From contig VRMN01000004.1 in assembly GCA_008690995.1 (NCBI GenBank), positions 868,001 through 932,000 on the forward strand: 64,000 nt of DNA, given 5' to 3'. This document shows positions 39,454 through 50,775 of the stretch, one piece after another. Within the stretch, counting starts at the first letter, position 1, and the number at the start of each line of letters is the position of its first letter. Source of the DNA: Porphyridium purpureum. Its lineage: Eukaryota; Rhodophyta; Bangiophyceae; Porphyridiales; Porphyridiaceae. Under the pieces are notes generated by a model. The model worked only from the letters and a program-made list of their open reading frames with translations. It searched no databases and was not told the origin of the DNA. Made by a program: the position numbers and the translations under genes.

Positions 39454-42400
39454 TTGGAGCGTACGGTTCGCGTGGCTCTCCGGGCGATCAGCACAGAAGC
39501 ACAGTCGATCGGGATCGACACGATGTCCAGCGAGCATGTTTTTGCATCTCGTGCATTGCTGACGAGCATAAGAAAAACCAAAGATGTTATTTTGTTGTCC
39601 GGTATTGAGCGGGGGACGGACGGTGTTTTGATAGATGAAGTGGGAGAGACAATCTTCGGTACGGTGTATTATTCGGACAAAGTGGCAGGAAACGTTCTGT
39701 CCTTTAGCCGTTTACTGGAGTCTGGGCGCCCAGTGCGGTACTCAGTTGAGGAGGATGCGTTCTTTATTGGCACTGGAGCGCGAGGAAACGCGCCCGCGGA
39801 AGTCGGCTTCTATCGAAAGGCTCGCCTCTATGTATCAAAGTTTGATGCCAAGGAGAAGCGTTTGACGTACTCCGCGACTGCTCGTTCATACTCACCGCAG
39901 CAGGTCCCCAACGCAACCAGTGAGCCTGTACAGACCGAAGACAGTTTCACAAAACGAGAAATTAAGCGTGCTGCTGAGGCCATGGAGCTGCAACGGTGCT
40001 TGGGATATCCGTCGATTGATGTTGTGAAAACCATGCTAAGGCGAGGAGACATTGAGCATTGTGACTTCACAGTGGCTGACATCGACAGGGCAGTGTGCAT
40101 TTGGGGTAAGGATGTCTCGAGGATCAAAGGGAAGACAACGGGTCACAAGACGCCTGTGGTACGTATCGTACCGCAACGCACAGAATCCGTTGCGCAGGAG
40201 ATGCACTGTGACCTTATGTTTCTAGAAGGCTACACATTTGTCATCACCGTTGTCAAGCCGATGCATTTCATTATCACCACGATGGCAAAAGGCAAAACAG
40301 CGAAAGACATGAGTGCCGCAATGAAAAAGCAAGTTGCATTCTTGAAGGCACACAGGATAGACGTAAGGGCCGTCAAGACTGACCCCGAGTCGGGACTTTT
40401 AGCAATAGTCGAAGAATTGAGCGAAACAGGCATTTTGCTGAACCAGACCGCGAGCGCTGAGGCGGTCCCTGCGGTGGAAAGAGCGATAAGGACGGTGAAA
40501 GAGATCGCCCGCTCGACATTGTATTCCTTGCCATTTGCGTTGCCAAAGGAGCTTCTGCCTCAACTAGTTCAGTACAGCACTCACAGGTGCAATATTGTCC
40601 CTGGGACAACTGGATGGCATGACGCCGAAACACCTATGTCACGCATGACAGGTGTCAAGGCGAGCATGAAGAGAGACTTGGCTCTCAAGTTTGGCGATTA
40701 CGTACAGGCAGAGAGCGCGAAAGTGGATAATTCACTGAAAGCGCGCACTGTCGGGTGCATTGCATTGTACCCAGTTGGAAACGTGGAAGGCAGTTGGGTT
40801 TTACTCAACTTAAACAGTATGCGTGAGACAAGAAGGCAGCGGTGGCAGAAAGTGAGTATTCCTGAAGAGGTGATATCATACTTGAATGGTTTCAAGGGAA
40901 CTATATCTTTGCTACGTGACAATGAAGCTGATGCCCTGACGGACAGCGAGAACGAAATCGAAACCGCAAGCGCTCAAGAATATCCAAGGTCGCAGGGAGC
41001 ACTGAATATGTCACATACTGGTCCAATAAGTGGAACAGGAGAGCAGCTCGGCGGAGAACAGAGCGCAGCTTCAACAGGACCCGAATCTCAGCATGCTGAG
41101 ACACCACGACATGCAGTTCAAGCCGGGAGTGACAGAGAAACAAGCTGTTTACCGGCAGAAGCAGGGAGTGGCGAGGGCATGCTAGCACTGCCTCTACAAG
41201 TGGGAAGTGCGGAAAACGTTGCAGTTCCTCCAATGGAGCAAGACACAGAAACTACAGGCGGGACTAGGGATGTTCAAGTGCAACCCAGGCCCAGAGAAGG
41301 CATGTGCGATGAGATGAATCCGGTTGATTCCTGCAATGATCAAGACCTGGGCGACATTAAACTAGGCAATATGTCGGTCTCGGACGTCCCAGTACGGTCA
41401 AATGGCACAATGGACAGTGCACTTATTATCAGAGATATAACGTCAAGATTACCGCCAGTGCCTTCGCGCGGTGCGAAACGAGCACGATTCGTACAAAGCT
41501 GTGATGACACTGGCATTCGCTCATCAAAGAAAAGGCGAACCTTCAGAGCAATGTGGAGACTTGTAAAAAAGTCTAAGTGTTTAAGCGCGATAGTTCGGAA
41601 GGCATATACGGAGTACGGAACATCTGGACTTCGTGCAGTTATCAATGAGCTGATGCAGATGTCTGCTTGGGATAAAGATGTGCTAGAACCGATAACAAGA
41701 AAGCTAACAGACGACGAAAAGCGCAGTCTTTTACCTACACACATGATACTTGATGAGAAAAGGAATCCGCAGACAAACGAAGTCGTAAAGATCAAGGCAA
41801 GGCTAGTCGCAGGAGGGCACAGACAAGAGCGGGAACTGTTCCCTGATTCAGCATCACCGACGGTCAGTACAGAAGCGCTACTATCGTTGGCAGCTTTAGC
41901 CGCGCACGAGCGACGCAAGGTTGCGACTATAGACTTTCCTGGAGCGTACCTAAATGTAAGTATGCCAAAAGAAGGACCACAGGTTTTCGTTCGTCTTGAC
42001 AGGGAACTATCCAGCGTGATGGTGGAGATAGACCCGGAACTGGAGCAAGCTGTTGGACAAAGTGGAACAATAATTTGTCGGCTAAAGAAAGCCATGTACG
42101 GATGTATTACATCAGCGAAGCTGTGGTACAATCACTTGGTCAAAGATCTGCAGGATATTGGTTTCATGGTGTGCGTGAACGATCCCTGTGTTCTTAAGCG
42201 AGCAGAAGACGACATGTGGTTGGTGGTGCATGTCGATGACATCAAACTTTTTGCAAAGAATTGTGAGGACATAGCACGTTTGAGCAGCGAGTTGAAAGCG
42301 AGATACCAAGGACTGAAGGTGTGCATCAACCAGACTGTGGAATACCTGGGCCTCGTTTTTCGGTATGATGACATGGGACACGTTGAAGTTAGTATGCCGG

Positions 42401-43200
42401 CCTTTACGGATCGCTTATTGTCAGAAGCGAATGTAACGGGGAGTGCCAAGACACCGGCAACTGATAATTTGTTTGATGTACATGCAAACAGTCAGTCATT
42501 GTCCCAAAAAGAGAAAGCCACCTTTCACACTCTTGTCGCAAAATTGCTTTATCTCGCCAAAAGAATACGACCAGAATTGCTCTTGGTCACATCTCACTTA
42601 ACGAGGCGAGTGATTGCACCAAACGCAGACGACCAAGCAAAGTGGAATCGCGCTTTAAAGTACTTGGCAAGGACCACAGAGCAGGTGCTCAGACTTGGCG
42701 TGAAAACATGTCCAGAAGGTCATGTAGAAGTATCAATCTTTGTTGACGCAGCGTTTGGCGTGCATAGTGACATGCACAGCCATACCGGTTGCGTGGTTTC
42801 TCTTGGCCGTGGGGCGGTATATGCAAAGAGCAGTCGCCATACATTGGTCACTAAAAGCTCGACCGAGGCGGAACTCGTCGGTGTCAGTGATATGATGGGG
42901 CAAAGTATATGGATAGCGGCTCTCCTGACAGAGCTGGATGTGGATGTCAAACGGAAAGTCCTTTACCAAGATAACGAAGCAACGATGGCACTCATCCGGA
43001 ATGGAAGGCCTAACTCGTTTCGAACGAGGCACATCGCGTTGCGATATTTCTTCACGAGTGACCGCATTTCACGAGGGGAGCTCGACCTGAAGCATTGCCC
43101 GACGGAACTTATGTGGGCCGATATACTCACAAAGCCAGTACAAGGTCAACTGTTTCAGAAGCTTCGAGCGTGGATGCTGGGGGCCGAGGAGTCGCCATGA
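39454..43200 (+). CDS. Copia Pol polyprotein
   Basis: About 1,248 codons. Parts in order: a protease-like region (about 39500-39770), the integrase zinc region and core (about 39960-40650), a long Glu/Ser/Gln-rich spacer (about 40900-41500), reverse transcriptase (about 41700-42350) with IDFPGAYLNV and VVHVDDIKLF, and RNase H (about 42720-43150) with SIFVDAAFG, TKSSTEAELVG and ADILTKPV. Family order is Ty1/copia. The pol frame lies just after gag. Confidence 0.88.
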   Translation: MERTVRVALRAISTEAQSIGIDTMSSEHVFASRALLTSIRKTKDVILLSGIERGTDGVLIDEVGETIFGTVYYSDKVAGNVLSFSRLLESGRPVRYSVEEDAFFIGTGARGNAPAEVGFYRKARLYVSKFDAKEKRLTYSATARSYSPQQVPNATSEPVQTEDSFTKREIKRAAEAMELQRCLGYPSIDVVKTMLRRGDIEHCDFTVADIDRAVCIWGKDVSRIKGKTTGHKTPVVRIVPQRTESVAQEMHCDLMFLEGYTFVITVVKPMHFIITTMAKGKTAKDMSAAMKKQVAFLKAHRIDVRAVKTDPESGLLAIVEELSETGILLNQTASAEAVPAVERAIRTVKEIARSTLYSLPFALPKELLPQLVQYSTHRCNIVPGTTGWHDAETPMSRMTGVKASMKRDLALKFGDYVQAESAKVDNSLKARTVGCIALYPVGNVEGSWVLLNLNSMRETRRQRWQKVSIPEEVISYLNGFKGTISLLRDNEADALTDSENEIETASAQEYPRSQGALNMSHTGPISGTGEQLGGEQSAASTGPESQHAETPRHAVQAGSDRETSCLPAEAGSGEGMLALPLQVGSAENVAVPPMEQDTETTGGTRDVQVQPRPREGMCDEMNPVDSCNDQDLGDIKLGNMSVSDVPVRSNGTMDSALIIRDITSRLPPVPSRGAKRARFVQSCDDTGIRSSKKRRTFRAMWRLVKKSKCLSAIVRKAYTEYGTSGLRAVINELMQMSAWDKDVLEPITRKLTDDEKRSLLPTHMILDEKRNPQTNEVVKIKARLVAGGHRQERELFPDSASPTVSTEALLSLAALAAHERRKVATIDFPGAYLNVSMPKEGPQVFVRLDRELSSVMVEIDPELEQAVGQSGTIICRLKKAMYGCITSAKLWYNHLVKDLQDIGFMVCVNDPCVLKRAEDDMWLVVHVDDIKLFAKNCEDIARLSSELKARYQGLKVCINQTVEYLGLVFRYDDMGHVEVSMPAFTDRLLSEANVTGSAKTPATDNLFDVHANSQSLSQKEKATFHTLVAKLLYLAKRIRPELLLVTSHLTRRVIAPNADDQAKWNRALKYLARTTEQVLRLGVKTCPEGHVEVSIFVDAAFGVHSDMHSHTGCVVSLGRGAVYAKSSRHTLVTKSSTEAELVGVSDMMGQSIWIAALLTELDVDVKRKVLYQDNEATMALIRNGRPNSFRTRHIALRYFFTSDRISRGELDLKHCPTELMWADILTKPVQGQLFQKLRAWMLGAEESP

Positions 43201-43226
43201 GCGATGCATGATGACGATTGGGAGTG

Positions 43227-43467
43227 TGTTATGCTGTGTGCGCGAGCTAGGTGAACCGTATCCAGCCAATACTAGTCAGAGACGTGACAGCATGGGAGAA
43301 TCGTACAAGCATGACATCTCAGAAACGTCTGCGGCGGCTGAGATAGTTTAAGTTAGGCGAAGAGTGTTTGTCGTGAGTGGTAATAAAGGTTGGAGCGCCG
43401 ACACGCGGGTGAAGAGTCGATTGCCGAGGGGACCTACCGGATGCGTTAGAGTCACGGCTCTATAACA
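43227..43467 (+). repeat. 3' LTR of the whole-looking copia
   Basis: 241 bp, about 98% identical to 37988-38228, with the same ends. It is followed by AACGC, the target duplication. Confidence 0.95.
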
Positions 43468-43479
43468 AACGCACACCCT

Positions 43480-46400
43480 TGTTCTGGATCCCTACCAATT
43501 TTCCGAAACTCTAGCTTTGAACAGAGCCGAAAGAGAAAGAGAGCGAGGTCAATTTGCAATATGATACCGCAGTCTTCCTTCACTTGGTTCCAACAAAAAC
43601 AAAAGTGTAGGACAGTGCGAAGGACCTGCAAACCTTTTCCTCATGTAGACGACTGGAGTCGTGCTTCCGGATTCGGAAGTCCCGGAGCACCCTGAAGACG
43701 CCAACTCTGACGAGTTGGAAGATTTGCTTACAATGTATCTCCGAACGGAATCCAGTCTCCCTTTCGTTTCCTTTTTCGGGTTCCTACGTTTTTCTTTTCC
43801 GGTGAATATGTGCACACCGCGAGTTTTTCCAATGCTTGCACGAGCTTCTTCTTTACTGTGTGCCTTCCCGTCTTGCCTGGCGGTGCGGCTACATAAGCGC
43901 ATGAGCCAGTACCATTGTCTAGAACTCTCTTTGCCTCCCTATTTCAGCCAAGGGGAGTATTCAAAGAGCATAGAACACGTATATTGAGGAAATCAAGCAG
44001 ACTTCTCGCGGACAGTCCGCTCAAACGATCGCCGCCTGCCGCAGTTAAAGGCGTTCTTCTCTCCTTCCTCTCTCTTTTGATTTCCTCGTTGCCTTAGTTG
44101 TCCACCTTTTGTAACCCCTTGTGGACGACTTCTACGGTCTTTTTTTTCTTTTTCTTTTTCTTTCTTTTTTGTGCACATGTACTTTGTGCCGGCTTGAATT
44201 GGCGCACCAACGTGCCCGTGACGGACTGTTAGGCCGTTGAACCGCTGAACCTTTACCATCTTTTGTGTCCTGTGACAGTCTTCCGCTTACCAAATGTCGC
44301 ATTCTTCCGTCACGAGCAAACTAGCGCCTACTGCCTTTTTCAGTATCAAGATGACGAAAAGGTACCACAAGCAGAATCCTTACAACGCTACAAGCGCTCA
44401 GACTCGCTCGGTTATGAGCCCAGCATTTGGCTACGCAATGGAAACAATGAACCGAGACCCGCTCTCCCCTCCGCCAACAGATAGTACCCGCGACCTGTCT
44501 GGATGGCGTCGGGCCGTCGCACAGTGGAACGAATTGCATAATTTGGCCATGAATTCGACAAATGCTCAGCGCCGCAAAACAGCGCTTCCGCAAGAAGAAT
44601 GAGCATCCCATCAGCAAATGGTGCGTATCGGCTTGGCGCATGGGCTCGCTGACAACCTGTCTCTTGGCCAGCTCCAGTAAGGTTCTGGCCTTCAACTGCT
44701 GATGGGCATGTTTGATCCGCCAAACAAACTTAGTTGTGCCTTAATTCGTGCCCGTCTTATGTCTGACTTATTTCGCCTGTACCGCAATCGTAATGAAGCA
44801 TTGCTACCTTTCAAATACCTCTTTGACGCCTAGAACCAGCAAATGGGGCGCGAAGGCATCAATTTGACACCCCTGGACGAGCTGCTTGGCCTCAGACTGT
44901 TGGACGCTGCCAACTTGAAACCTGAGGAAAGCAACACCATTCTTTTCACAGCCATGCAAGCGTGTGGAGATACGGATTCTGCTCGCACATTGAAAGCAAT
45001 GCAGATCACCTTGCTCTCTACGCGAGATACATCCCAGAACTCTGTATCCTGCACGACGGAGAGTAAGGGGCCAAGCCCCGCTTGCAAGTAGGCTTACCAT
45101 TGGTCTTTGCGCCACCGAAAGCGTCCGAAAAACCGAAAAGACAATGCGTCAAGAAAGGAAAACAGACCACAGGATCCGGTCGAGTCAACGCAAGCAAAGA
45201 CCACCAATGGTTTGTCGTCTGGCACATTGTCCACGACCGCCAGCAAGTTGCTCACGAGCAATCTATCGAACGTGACCTTTGCGTACGCAGCCAGACCGCA
45301 TGCACTCAGTCATACTCACGCCTTGGTTAGCACTGGCGCAGCAAAGAGCATCATTGGCTACATGCAAGCAGCGAAGATTGGAGCCACAATCCTCGAGCTT
45401 CGAGAGAATGGTCCCCAGCTGCACCGTTTTGGCTCTGGCACGGCAGCTGGTGCTTTTACCAAGATTATCGAACGAGCATGGGTTCTCGTGACCGGTACAA
45501 TCGATATGGAGTTCTTCATCATTGAAGGCTTATCACCATGCATTATCGGCAATGATGTTCTTCAGGACGCTCGCATTCAGAATCAGACGATTCTGGTGGA
45601 AGACGAGTCTATTCCTACACTCACAATTGGTGACTTGCAGTATATCAACATTACCCACGCGGCACAGCATGCAGTCAGCAGTACGACCCAGGCTCTTCTG
45701 GATCCCGCTGATGCCGTCCGTCGTTTACATGCCCGTACTCATCATCGTGTGGCAGACATTGAGACTATTCTTCTCCGTGCCGGCGAAATCAGTTCACCTC
45801 TCCAGCCAGAGCTCCGGGAGCTGCTCGAGAAGGAAGTCGAACACTGCAATTCCTGTTTTCGGACGGTATTGCCTCAGCCGAACCGCAAGGCAAGCTTCTC
45901 CCCTGTTGCCGCTCATTTCGGCGAGCGTGTGTCGATGGATGTTGTCTTCTTGAAGTGTGTTTCGCACTCTAAGCCGGTTCTTCACCTTATCGACGATGCT
46001 ACGGCCTACAGCGAGGTCTACCCGCTCAAGTCGCTGCACGACTCTTCCATTATGCATGGCATCGCACTTGCATGGATCGACAGACATGGACCTCCTGCCA
46101 TCCTCAAAGCAGACGCAGCATTCGCGGGGCGAAAAGTACAGGCGTATGCTACGGCTTCCGACATCCAGCTAGCCATTTTGCCATCTCGCCGCCATCAGAA
46201 GATGGGCATTGTCGAGCGAAAGAATCGCGAAATCAGAAAGCATTTTCATCGCCTGCAAGAAAGTGTGCCGTCTTCTCGACGAGAAGCGGACTTCGTTGCG
46301 CACGTCGTTAGAGCTGCTTTTGTCAGCAACATTGCAAACGGACCCGTGTTGCCTCGAGTTTTGAAATGGCGCGAGGATATACTCCAGTAATTGGTACCGA

Positions 46401-48235
46401 CGGACTATACCCTCCACTACAGCCGGAGCTGCGACGACGCGAGCAGCGCCGTCAGGCTCGCCGACGTCTAGCCGCTATCACCCGCACGCAACCATTGAAC
46501 CATGAGGACGCACTCTCGCTCACACCCGGCGAACAGGTGTACGTGTATATCAACGACAAAGGCAAGGCTAAGACGCCAAGCGCTTGGCGTAGAGCCAGTG
46601 TTGAGGCCGCCGACGGTACTGGCGTGCATGTCCTCGACCACGGCAACCGTCGCTTTGTTGCGCTTGAGGACGTCGAAAAAGCGCCAATGTTTCAACCATT
46701 CGTTGGTCGAGAATACAGAGACTCTAGCGACACAGATGACCGCACAACCAATGATCAATCTTCGGACAGCAGCGACTCCGAGTCACTCGACGACCAAAAC
46801 CAGAATAACCATGAAATAGACCTGCTTGCCGCTCGGTACAACACGACCGACTTTCGGTTGCTCTCACCGCGTGGAACGAAACGAACAACGATTGACTATC
46901 CTGATGCTCCGGAGCCGTCACCATCTAACGATGATGTTCGACGCAGCGTGCGCGCCCGGCGTCCTACCCAACGCCTTATCGAAAGCATGATGGCTCCTTC
47001 TCATCCGGAGCTCTCTCGTTTGCTCATGCTGTTTGGCAACAAAACGTTTGGCCAAAACGCCGCTCTGAACTCCGGGTGTTCACCTGCGCTTTTCGAAGCC
47101 GCGCTGAAAACGGAAATGAGCAAATGGGAAAATCAGTATACCGTGTATTCGCGCAAGGAAGTTCCTGTTACGGCAAACATAATCGGCAGTCATGTACTGT
47201 ATCAAGTCAAGGACACCGATCCCGTTGACGACAATGCCGCCGAGCTGAAGTTGAAGGCAAGACTATGCCTGTGGGGGCACAAAAATCAGGAAAAAGACTC
47301 CATCCGGGGCGACGCTCCAACCCCTCCGCTCGTCGCAATTCGTTTGGTCCTGGCCTTGGCGGCCGCTTTTCCAGCTTTAACTCTTGCTAAGATAGATGTC
47401 ACTGGGGCCTACCTGCAGAGCGGACCAATGGACCGGACAGTCTTCGTTCGACCTCCGCAGCATTTGAGCCAAGGAGATGTTTTGTGGAAACTCACCGCAA
47501 AGCCCTATGGCCTTAAAGATGCTGGGCGACAATGGCTTCTTCGCAGTGACGCAGAAATTCGAAGCCTTGGACTGGTGCAGTCCAAGCTTCTTCCGCAAAT
47601 CTTTTTCGGAAAAGTACTGGTAGTCAAATATGTTGATGACTTGCTTGTTCTCGGCGAGGAGGATGATGCTGAGAGTTTCCTGACCCGGTTTGCAGAGCGA
47701 TTTCGCTCGTCTCCTCCTGTGACTAATCGCTTCTCTTACATTGGCTGTGAAGTGTCACGCAGCAACCAAGGGGTATCTATTGACATGACTCGCTATCTGG
47801 AAAAGATTCAGAGTGTGTCGGTACAACGCAGACAGGATACAGTGCCCCCTTCCGCCATGCAGCTCAGTCAGAAACTCGCCGGGTCAATCAACTGGCTTGG
47901 TCTAACGGTCTCCCCTTTCGCATGTTTTACCGCATCGTACATCCAGCAACAGTTGCCTTATCGGTACAAATACTTCGAGATATCAGTGGAATTGCGAAGG
48001 AGTTGATGCGTACGCCAGCCAAACTTTTGTACAAGGAATCATTCAGTTTCGCAACAGCACACATCCTCGTTTACTCGGATGCAGGCTTCCCATTTGGAAA
48101 GAACGTGGTGTATACGGAAGCAGCCTGAGTCCTGCCGTTGGCTGACGAGCAGAACCATGCTCTCCTCCTCGATTGGGAGAGTAGCAAATCTAAGAGGGTA
48201 ATCTGCAGCCCTCTCCACGCTGAGGTGCGTGTCTT
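43480..48235 (+). mobile_element. Older Ty1/copia-type retrotransposon, broken
   Basis: Plus-strand parts in order: leader/LTR-like DNA with T-rich tracts (about 43500-44280); a Gag-like region (about 44290-45090); a protease plus integrase reading frame (45107-46390) with SMDVVFLKCV, KADAAFAGRKVQ and GIVERKNRE; reverse transcriptase (46366-48006) with KIDVTGAYLQSGPM and VVKYVDDLLVLG; and an RNase H start (VYSDAGFPFGK, then SPLHAEVRV) at about 48030-48230. It is interrupted at its right end by the Gypsy LTR at 48236. It is broken, with roughly three to six breaks. No 3' LTR was found. Confidence 0.8.
44139..44170 (+). repeat. T-rich (CTTTTT)n low-complexity tract
   Basis: A run of T with regular single C positions in the leader part of the broken copia. 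Confidence 0.8.
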
Positions 48236-48531
48236 TGTTACCAATGCTGTGCCTTTTTACTCTCTCTCTCTCTCTGCCTTTTCTGTCTCCGAGCAAGACC
48301 TGACCGGCTAGTCCGGGCAGGCGCGCCGCCTTTTTATACCCTTACTTCCGCCAGGGACAGCAAGGTGCCAAGAGAAATGACAATGCAAATCATTGGCATT
48401 TCTGTGCAAGTCTAGAAGGTTTTGGAACCTCTAGAAGCTTCTAGAAACGGTTAAACGGTCTACCGGTTTAACGGCTTACCGGTTTCGGATTAACTGAACC
48501 GTTCTAGGTCACTGGGGTCGAACGGATAACA
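48236..48531 (-). repeat. Solo Gypsy LTR (copy C)
   Basis: 296 bp, TGTTA...TAACA. It is the same family and orientation as the LTRs at 54022-54322 and 59194-59474. It carries the heat-shock-element-like array (48411-48448) and a TATA box (minus strand, GGGTATAAAAAGG near 48331-48343). It has lost its internal part and joins the duplicated 1,994-bp segment on its right. Its left flank is the broken copia. No matching 5-bp target duplication is seen. Confidence 0.88.
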
Positions 48532-50525
48532 CTTAATATGACGAAGGCTGTGCTTCAACGGTGCGGACGATACTTTGTGCGGTGCATGACACGACGATAG
48601 CATCACTTCTAGTCAGACGACACAGCAAAGCAGAAATTGTGCATTACAAGCATCGCGAATTCTGCAAACTTTCTAAGAGCTTGCACTCTACTAAGTTTGC
48701 ATCGAAGGAGGTTATATTTTTGTTCTTGATCGCTATTGCGAATTTTCTCGTCAATGTGGAATACGGAGAGCAGTTGGCGACTTCATTTGAAGTTGTCCGA
48801 GGATTTGCGCTACTATCGCGCTAATTCTCTCAACTGACAACCAATACACGCGCTCCTGAAAAGGCACGTCGGAACAAGCAAGCAGTCAAAGGTGTTGCTG
48901 GTAACCCGTCTGAGAAACCAACAGCTATAGGAGCTGGGTACACGCTCAATCAGGATGCACCACTTCTGAAATACGGCTCACTGCTTACACCGTAAGTCAG
49001 CCTTGTGCGGCTCATTCCGTTCTATTCGCGCATGCATTCGCCTATATAAGGGTGCCCCGTGACAGAAATCTTCTTTTCTTCGCTCTTCTAGTCCTCTTCC
49101 CCCTTAAGGGGAGTCACAGTAAAAAGAAACATATCGAGTTGGCAAAGAACAAGCGTCTGGATTTTACGATATGGAAACAGCCAAAAAAGGCACACTGAGG
49201 TCTGGACGTGTCGAATTGAATGTTGATATTTTGAATCGCTAGCTAGGAGATACCGCTCGTGCTTGCGTCAAGGAATCCGCACTTGTGCGAGGCATGTCAC
49301 AAACTTGCCTCATCAAATCTCTTGACGGTGCGAGATCTACCTTTGTGAATCCCAATACCAGGAAACTTCGATTCGCTACCATTGCAGGCCTCCGCGTCGA
49401 CTCTCACGCCAATTCTTCCACCATCGAAAGTGACTATAAAAATGATCATGACGAAATGATCAGGTAGATCAGGAAGAGGAGATGAATTCCAACATGGTTG
49501 AAAGTAAAATCAAATTCAACGGCCGCGAGAAAATTGAATCCAACGAAAGTGACACTTATTCCCTGAGAGATCACAAAAAACTAAGAAATGAGAACCATGG
49601 AGATTGAGTGATTGAAGCTGGCCAGAGCCTCATGGCTTAACTTGATTGCGACTCGGTTCGCAATCTGGATCTTCAAAATCTGAGTCTGAGCCTGAGCACA
49701 CTTCTCCACATTGCGAGAAAAAGGAAGCAAGGAGAGAACTGCCGGAAACGAAAATATCGCAAAAACGACAACGGTGACGTATGCATCTGTATTTTCGCAG
49801 AGTCCGTAGGAATGTAGTTGTGCTGGTAGATCTCGTCTTCTTGGAAGTTTGCGCTTCTGCTCTCATAGACTAATTGAGATGATAATCGCAATATAAATGC
49901 GATCTGATATTGCCAAATCACACAGCATCCATCGCGAACTTCCCTTTTTATGCCACTCAGCAATTAATTCTGGGATTGAACCAAGTATCACACAGAAAGC
50001 ACTTCATGCAGAACTCGATGAGTAGCGGAATGGCCCGTATGATGAAGTCTCACGTCTCAATTCCTGCGAGATCAAATAATATGGGATGACACATGGTGTA
50101 GAAAATGAATTTTGAAACTCAACAAGTGCTGAAACTTCAAGCTGGGCCGGTGTCGAAAAGTAACCGTGGCAAAGACAAACAGTGGCTGTTGAGAGATGCT
50201 TTCGCTCCACGGATAGCCGCATTGCGCCTCGTCTGCATGACCCCACCAATTCATAAGTACTTAATTTACAAAATTGACCTACGAGAAACTTAATTGAAAT
50301 GTGGCCGCAAGGACCGAGACATGTATGTGCGACCGCGTCCTAAAACATCAGGTTGAAATACTGTGCAAACTGCATGCAAAAACTCACAGTCACATTGGCA
50401 CAGGAAGACACTGGCTCTTTGCCGGCGAAGAAGATTTGGTAGAAATGGGATTGCAGCGACTGTCGCGAGCGACCTGATGCAGGTCTCAGTACAGCGAGTA
50501 CGCAGAGGTACAGTCCCAAAGTGTA
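48532..50525. repeat. Duplicated 1,994-bp segment, copy D1
   Basis: Equal in length and about 99.2% identical (about 15 differences counted by eye) to 59475-61468. It holds decayed element DNA, not a working gene: a TATA-box promoter-like stretch at about 49040-49130 (CTATATAAGGG) and short copia-like fragments (for example 49285-49467). The segment begins exactly at the Gypsy LTR edge in both copies, so the duplication postdates LTR insertion. Confidence 0.93.
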
Positions 50526-50775
50526 AACAGTCCATAACCGTGTTTTTAGGGTTACTCGCCCGTTAATACTCCCGTTAATACTCTCCACTAATGCGGAGAT
50601 GTAATTCGTTAATACTAGAATCCTTAACCGTTAAGGATTTTAGGGTTCCTCGTAACCATTTGGTCTGACTGTACCTCCAGGGACAACAAGTTTTGTTTTC
50701 TACGCCAAAGAATTTATTTTTTTGAATTTACTAATATTTAATATTTTTCAACCTCCTGTACCCCGTCTACATGGA
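50526..50775. other. AT-rich spacer with nested short repeats downstream of the RING-like ORF
   Basis: It contains TTTTAGGGTT(A/C)CTCG twice (50544-50558 and 50638-50652), CGTTAATACT three times (50561, 50573, 50607) and the 17-nt palindrome TCCTTAACCGTTAAGGA at 50621-50637. AT-rich DNA with TTTGAATTTACTAATATTTAA follows. It lies just beyond the stop codon of the 1,070-codon ORF and may be its 3' UTR/terminator or the end of a mobile unit. Confidence 0.6.

Larger units (their letters stand above)
37988..43467 (+). mobile_element. Ty1/copia LTR retrotransposon, looks whole and young
   Basis: 5,480 bp, bounded by two 241-bp LTRs (TGTTAT...ATAACA) with the same 5-bp target duplication AACGC on each side. 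The LTRs differ at 4 of 241 positions (about 1.7%), so insertion was recent. Internal parts in order: gag, then pol with a protease-like region, integrase, reverse transcriptase and RNase H, the copia order. It sits in the space between the DUF1764 gene region and a broken older copia. The coding frames look intact. Confidence 0.95.

Noticed and set aside
41340-42131. Minus-strand 263-codon open frame inside copia pol
   Set aside because: Exact antisense of the reverse-transcriptase region.
50541-50660. Telomere-like TTTTAGGG units
   Set aside because: Only two isolated units, not an array; reported as direct repeats rather than telomeric DNA.
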